In this document: piece after piece, positions 61,269-64,000 of the stretch
How the letters are laid out: every line of letters begins with the position of its first letter
How positions within the stretch are numbered: position 1 is the stretch's first letter
Origin: JACOMY01 sp046233115
Lineage (GTDB): Bacteria > Pseudomonadota > Alphaproteobacteria > Kiloniellales > JACOMY01
Reading direction: 5' to 3'
NCBI GenBank assembly: GCA_046233115.1
Contig: JBJXHM010000007.1
Span: 124,001 to 188,000 of the forward strand
DNA length: 64,000 nt
Translations under genes and position numbers: made by a program
Notes under the pieces: generated by a model
Database searches by the model: none
Told to the model about the DNA's origin: nothing
Seen by the model: the letters and a program-made list of their open reading frames with translations, nothing else

Positions 61269-63476
61269 TCAGAGCCAAACAAAATCCATCGCCGTCAGCA
61301 GGGTTGCCAGGGTGACGCCGTCGACCTGGAAGGCCTGGTCGGCGGTGCCGTCGCCGTCCTGGTCGACCTCGATCTGGTTCGCCCCGGCGAAGCGCGCTTG
61401 CGAGTTCCCCACACCGGAGAAGGCGGCGCTCTCGATGTAGGAGAAGGTTCCGACCTCCAGCCCGGTGGTATAGACCAGCTTGTCCTCGCCGTTTGCCGCG
61501 TTCACCAGCAGCCCGTCGAAGTCGCGGACGATGGGCGCGCCGGAGATGCCGGCGCCCAGGTGGTCGCCGTTGAAGCGAAACTCGTCCTGGCCCGAGCCGC
61601 CGAAGGCGACGTCGGCGCTGCCCATCAGGATGGTGTCGGCGCCGCTCTCGCCGCGCATCCCGTCGCCCGCCGCGCCGCCGAAGAGCAGGTCGTCGCCGTC
61701 GCCGGCCAGGATGGAATCGTCACCGCCCAGGCCGCGCAGGACGTTGGCGCCACTGTTGCCCTCGATGGTGTTGTTCAGGCTGTTGCCGCTGCCGTCAAGG
61801 TCGCCCTTGCCGGCCTGCAGGCGCAGGTTGTCGAGGAAGGCGGTGGCGGTGCCGTCGGGCAGGGTGAAGTCGGTCTCGGCGCGCACCAGGTCGACGCCCT
61901 CGCCGGAGAGCTCGATCACCTGGTCGCCGGCGCTGTCGACCACGAAGGTGTCGTCGCCCCGCCCGCCGACCAGGCTGTCGCTGCCGCTGCGGCCGTTCAG
62001 GATGTCGTCGCCGCTGTTGCCGACCAGGTGGTTGTCCGAGGTGTTGCCGACCAGGGTGTTGGCCAGGTCGTTGCCGACCAGGCTGGCCGCACCCACGCCG
62101 TTATTGATGTTGGCGCGCTCCAGAAAGCCGTCGAGGCCGCCGGCCAGGGTGTAGGCCTGGGCGTCGGAGCGCAACACGTCCTCGACGCCGCCGGCAGCGG
62201 TCTCCAGGACCAGGTCGGCGGCGGTGTCGACGATGAAGGTGTCGTTGGCCTTGCCGCCGGCGGCGGTATCGACGCCGGAGCCGCCGTTCAGCCGGTCCGA
62301 GCCGGTGCCGGCATCGAGCGTGTCCGATCCACTGCCGCCGCCCAGTCGGTCGTTGCCCTGGTTGCCGTAGAGGCTGTCGTCTCCGTCGGCGCCGAACAGC
62401 GTCGCGACCCCGCTGAGCGAGGTTAGGACATCGTCGCCATCCTCGCCGCGGAGCGTATCGTTGCCCTCGTCGGCATAGAGCTGGTCGTCGCCGCTGCCGC
62501 CCTTCATGGTGTCGTCGCCGGCACCGCCGAAGGCCAGGTCGGCGCCGGATCCGCCATAGACCCGGTCCGCGCCGCTGTTGCCGGTCAGTGCGAGGTCGAT
62601 GCCTTCGCCGCCGTAAAGCGTGTCGTCGCCGGAGCCGCCCTGCAGCAGGGAATCGTCGCCGTCCTGACCCGCGATCACATCGTCGCCATTGCCGCCCAAG
62701 AGGGAACCATCGGCCCCGCTGTCGCCCTCGACCAGGTCGTCGCCCTCGCCGCCGGTGAGGCTGATGTCGGCGCCGCTGCCACCGAAGACGGAGTCGTTGC
62801 CCGTGCTGCCGCGGAGGTCGCTGTCATCGCCTTCACCGCCGAAGATCGAATCGGCGCCATCGATACCGTTGAGAATGGAATCGCCGAGCTTGCCGCCATA
62901 GAGCGCGTCGTCGCCGGAGCCGCCGAAGAGGCTGGTGTCGGCACCACCGCCACCGAAGATCCGGTCCTGGCCGGAGGCGCCGGAGAGGTCGGTATCGGCC
63001 TGTCCGCCGCCGTAGATGCTGTCGTCGCCAACGGCGCCGACCAGCTTGCTATCCTTGCCGTTGCCGCCAAAGATCGTATCGGCACCGCTGTCGCCGAAGA
63101 AGGTGCTGTCGCTGCCGCTGCCGCCATCGAGCAGGTCGGCCCCACTGCCACCGAAGAGGCTGACGTCGTTGCCGCTGCCCCCAAAGATCGAATCGTTGCC
63201 GTTGCCGCCCCAGAAGAACTGGTCATGCCCGTCGTAGCCGAAGAGGTTGTCGGCTCCGTTGGCGCCGTCGAGCGCGATGTCGTTGCCGATTCCGCCGAAG
63301 ATGTCGTCGTTGCCCTTGCCGCCATAGAGGCGAAGGTCGTCTCCCGCACCACCGAAAATACTGTCGTCCCCTCCCAGGCCGTAGAGATAATCCTCACCGC
63401 TCGCCCCGAAGATGGTGTCGACATACTTACCGCCAACGAGTGTGTCATCACCGGATGTGCCCAGAATGATCGCCAT
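61269..63476 (-). CDS. RTX-type calcium-binding repeat protein (paralogue 2)
   Basis: 735 aa, no signal peptide. Begins MAIILGTSGDDTLVGGKYVD. Residues 6-41 are four nonapeptides. Residues 42-307 are fourteen perfect 19-residue pairs alternating 10 and 9 residues (GGAGDDLRLY then GGKGNDDIF). Uniform nonapeptides follow to about residue 405. Then come the paralogue-shared blocks NDTFIVDTAADLVLETAAGG, ERANINNGVG, GDDTFVVDSAGDQVIELSGE, and a C-terminal 100 residues with DQDGDGTADQAFQVDGV and a final TAMDFVWL. Probably exported by a type I secretion system, not in this window. No catalytic domain is recognisable. Confidence 0.9.
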   Translation of the reverse strand: MAIILGTSGDDTLVGGKYVDTIFGASGEDYLYGLGGDDSIFGGAGDDLRLYGGKGNDDIFGGIGNDIALDGANGADNLFGYDGHDQFFWGGNGNDSIFGGSGNDVSLFGGSGADLLDGGSGSDSTFFGDSGADTIFGGNGKDSKLVGAVGDDSIYGGGQADTDLSGASGQDRIFGGGGADTSLFGGSGDDALYGGKLGDSILNGIDGADSIFGGEGDDSDLRGSTGNDSVFGGSGADISLTGGEGDDLVEGDSGADGSLLGGNGDDVIAGQDGDDSLLQGGSGDDTLYGGEGIDLALTGNSGADRVYGGSGADLAFGGAGDDTMKGGSGDDQLYADEGNDTLRGEDGDDVLTSLSGVATLFGADGDDSLYGNQGNDRLGGGSGSDTLDAGTGSDRLNGGSGVDTAAGGKANDTFIVDTAADLVLETAAGGVEDVLRSDAQAYTLAGGLDGFLERANINNGVGAASLVGNDLANTLVGNTSDNHLVGNSGDDILNGRSGSDSLVGGRGDDTFVVDSAGDQVIELSGEGVDLVRAETDFTLPDGTATAFLDNLRLQAGKGDLDGSGNSLNNTIEGNSGANVLRGLGGDDSILAGDGDDLLFGGAAGDGMRGESGADTILMGSADVAFGGSGQDEFRFNGDHLGAGISGAPIVRDFDGLLVNAANGEDKLVYTTGLEVGTFSYIESAAFSGVGNSQARFAGANQIEVDQDGDGTADQAFQVDGVTLATLLTAMDFVWL
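62556..63353 (-). repeat. Alternating 10/9-residue RTX repeat tract, 14 perfect pairs
   Basis: Codes for residues 42-307 of RTX paralogue 2. 266 residues divide exactly into 14 units of 19, each a 10-mer GGxGxDxxLx followed by a 9-mer GGxGxD(S/T/R)(I/L/V)(F/Y). No insertion or missing unit occurs. At residue 308 the period changes to uniform 9. Confidence 0.9.
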
Positions 63477-63663
63477 CTTGTCTGCGCTCCCGGAATTCTC
63501 TTGTTCGTATTATCGGGTCGCGACGACAGCGTCGCCGGCAATCCGTGGGCTGTTGTTATTTTTAATATATTTTCCTGAGTTGCGGAATCAAAAGACGCGG
63601 CGGTCGCGCCGCGGCTCGCTTGCCATCCGGAGCTAAAATCCCATCCCTCTGGCCCTTGGAGGC

Positions 63664-64000
63664 TTAGACCAGCCAGAGGAAATCGCTTGCCGTCAGCAGG
63701 TTGGCGGCGGTCACGCCGTTGATCAGGATGGCCTGGTCGAGGGCGCCGTCGCCGTCTTGGTCAATCTCGATTTGGCGCGCGCCGGCATAGCGGGCCTCCG
63801 AGTTGCCGCCGCCGGAGAAGGCCGCGGCCCCGATGTAGGCGAAGCTGCCGGTCTCCAGCCCCGTGGCGAAGACCAGCTTGTCCTCGCCGTTGGCGCCATT
63901 GGCCAACACCCCGTCGAAGTCCTGGAGCAGGGGGCTGCCGGCGGTCCCCAGGGTTGTGCCGTCGAAGAAGAAGCTGTCGCCGCCGGAGCCGCCGAAGAGC
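63664..64000 (-). CDS. RTX-type protein (paralogue 3), C-terminal part, N-terminus beyond window
   Basis: The minus-strand frame is open from 64000 to the stop at 63664. It reads LFGGSGGDSFFFDG, then LQDFDGVLANGANGEDKLVF, GSFAYIGAAAFSGGGNSEAR, IEIDQDGDGALDQAILINGV and ends TASDFLWLV. This is the same C-terminal 100-residue domain as in paralogues 1 and 2, so a third family member lies in tandem upstream of paralogue 2. The short ending, with hydrophobic residues after Asp, fits a type I secretion signal. The 187-bp gap to paralogue 2 includes AT-rich DNA at 63552-63580. Confidence 0.85.
   Translation of the reverse strand, partial: LFGGSGGDSFFFDGTTLGTAGSPLLQDFDGVLANGANGEDKLVFATGLETGSFAYIGAAAFSGGGNSEARYAGARQIEIDQDGDGALDQAILINGVTAANLLTASDFLWLV

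Noticed and set aside
60910..61278. Minus-strand frame of 122 codons upstream of the low-GC gene
   Set aside because: No ribosome-binding site or family resemblance, and it contains the promoter of the next gene.

Overview
The window is GC-rich, gene-dense DNA of the kind found in Rhodospirillales- or Kiloniellales-like alphaproteobacteria. Supporting signs are an alphaproteobacterial RpoH-type promoter (CTTG-N17-CTTATAT) upstream of dnaK-dnaJ, a non-pyrrolysine MttB-family protein, FAD/GcvT fusion demethylase genes, and PimC/PimD-like paired acyl-CoA dehydrogenases. The genus cannot be fixed from sequence reading alone. No rRNA, tRNA or CRISPR array was seen.

Layout. 1-5770: a dipeptide/oligopeptide-type ABC importer (ATPase cut by the window edge, two permeases, binding protein) divergent from an amidase. 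5855-8420: two tandem 4-oxalocrotonate tautomerase-like genes and a winged-helix/FlgO-like/TPR regulator. 8469-10526: a large RTX-type repeat protein. 10527-11650: a junk zone with an aldehyde dehydrogenase 3' fragment and pieces of IS1380-type and IS481-type transposases. 11652-17536: GT2 glycosyltransferase, Rieske-helical fusion, dnaJ, dnaK. 17816-24803: small membrane protein, alkB, DUF4268 nuclease-like protein, PhyH-type dioxygenase, YifB/ComM ATPase, calcium/sodium antiporter, DUF302 protein, GST. 24792-34386: APH/P-loop kinase fusion, carboxylate-amine ligase, N-formylglutamate amidohydrolase, acyl-CoA ligase, M3 oligoendopeptidase, ABC1 kinase, beta-hydroxyacid dehydrogenase. 34508-35356: outer membrane protein.

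35364-40960 is a catabolic cluster. An intradiol ring-cleavage dioxygenase is divergent from an FAD/GcvT demethylating dehydrogenase, a TetR regulator and an MttB-family methyltransferase, with a 34-bp three-block palindrome in the shared promoter region. 40967-44076 holds an ExaC-type aldehyde dehydrogenase, a DUF779 protein and a GAF-Fis regulator, with a perfect 9-bp-arm palindrome before the dehydrogenase. 44438-47627 holds a GT39-type membrane glycosyltransferase, an alpha/beta hydrolase and a ParD/ParE-like toxin-antitoxin pair. 47676-57126 is a beta-oxidation locus: acyl-CoA ligase, acyl-CoA dehydrogenase, IclR, thioesterase, SDR, a FadB-like bifunctional enzyme and PimC/PimD-like dehydrogenases. 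57123-59418 pairs a thiol dioxygenase with a TauE/SafE exporter and a LysR regulator.

The right end is accessory DNA: a decayed fragment of the PimD-like gene, an AT-rich islet with one unknown membrane protein, then two more RTX-type genes, the last cut by the window edge.

The most unusual signal is in the RTX proteins. Instead of the usual uniform nonapeptide, the two complete ones carry long tracts with strictly alternating 10- and 9-residue repeats, a 19-residue period running for 13 to 14 coils.
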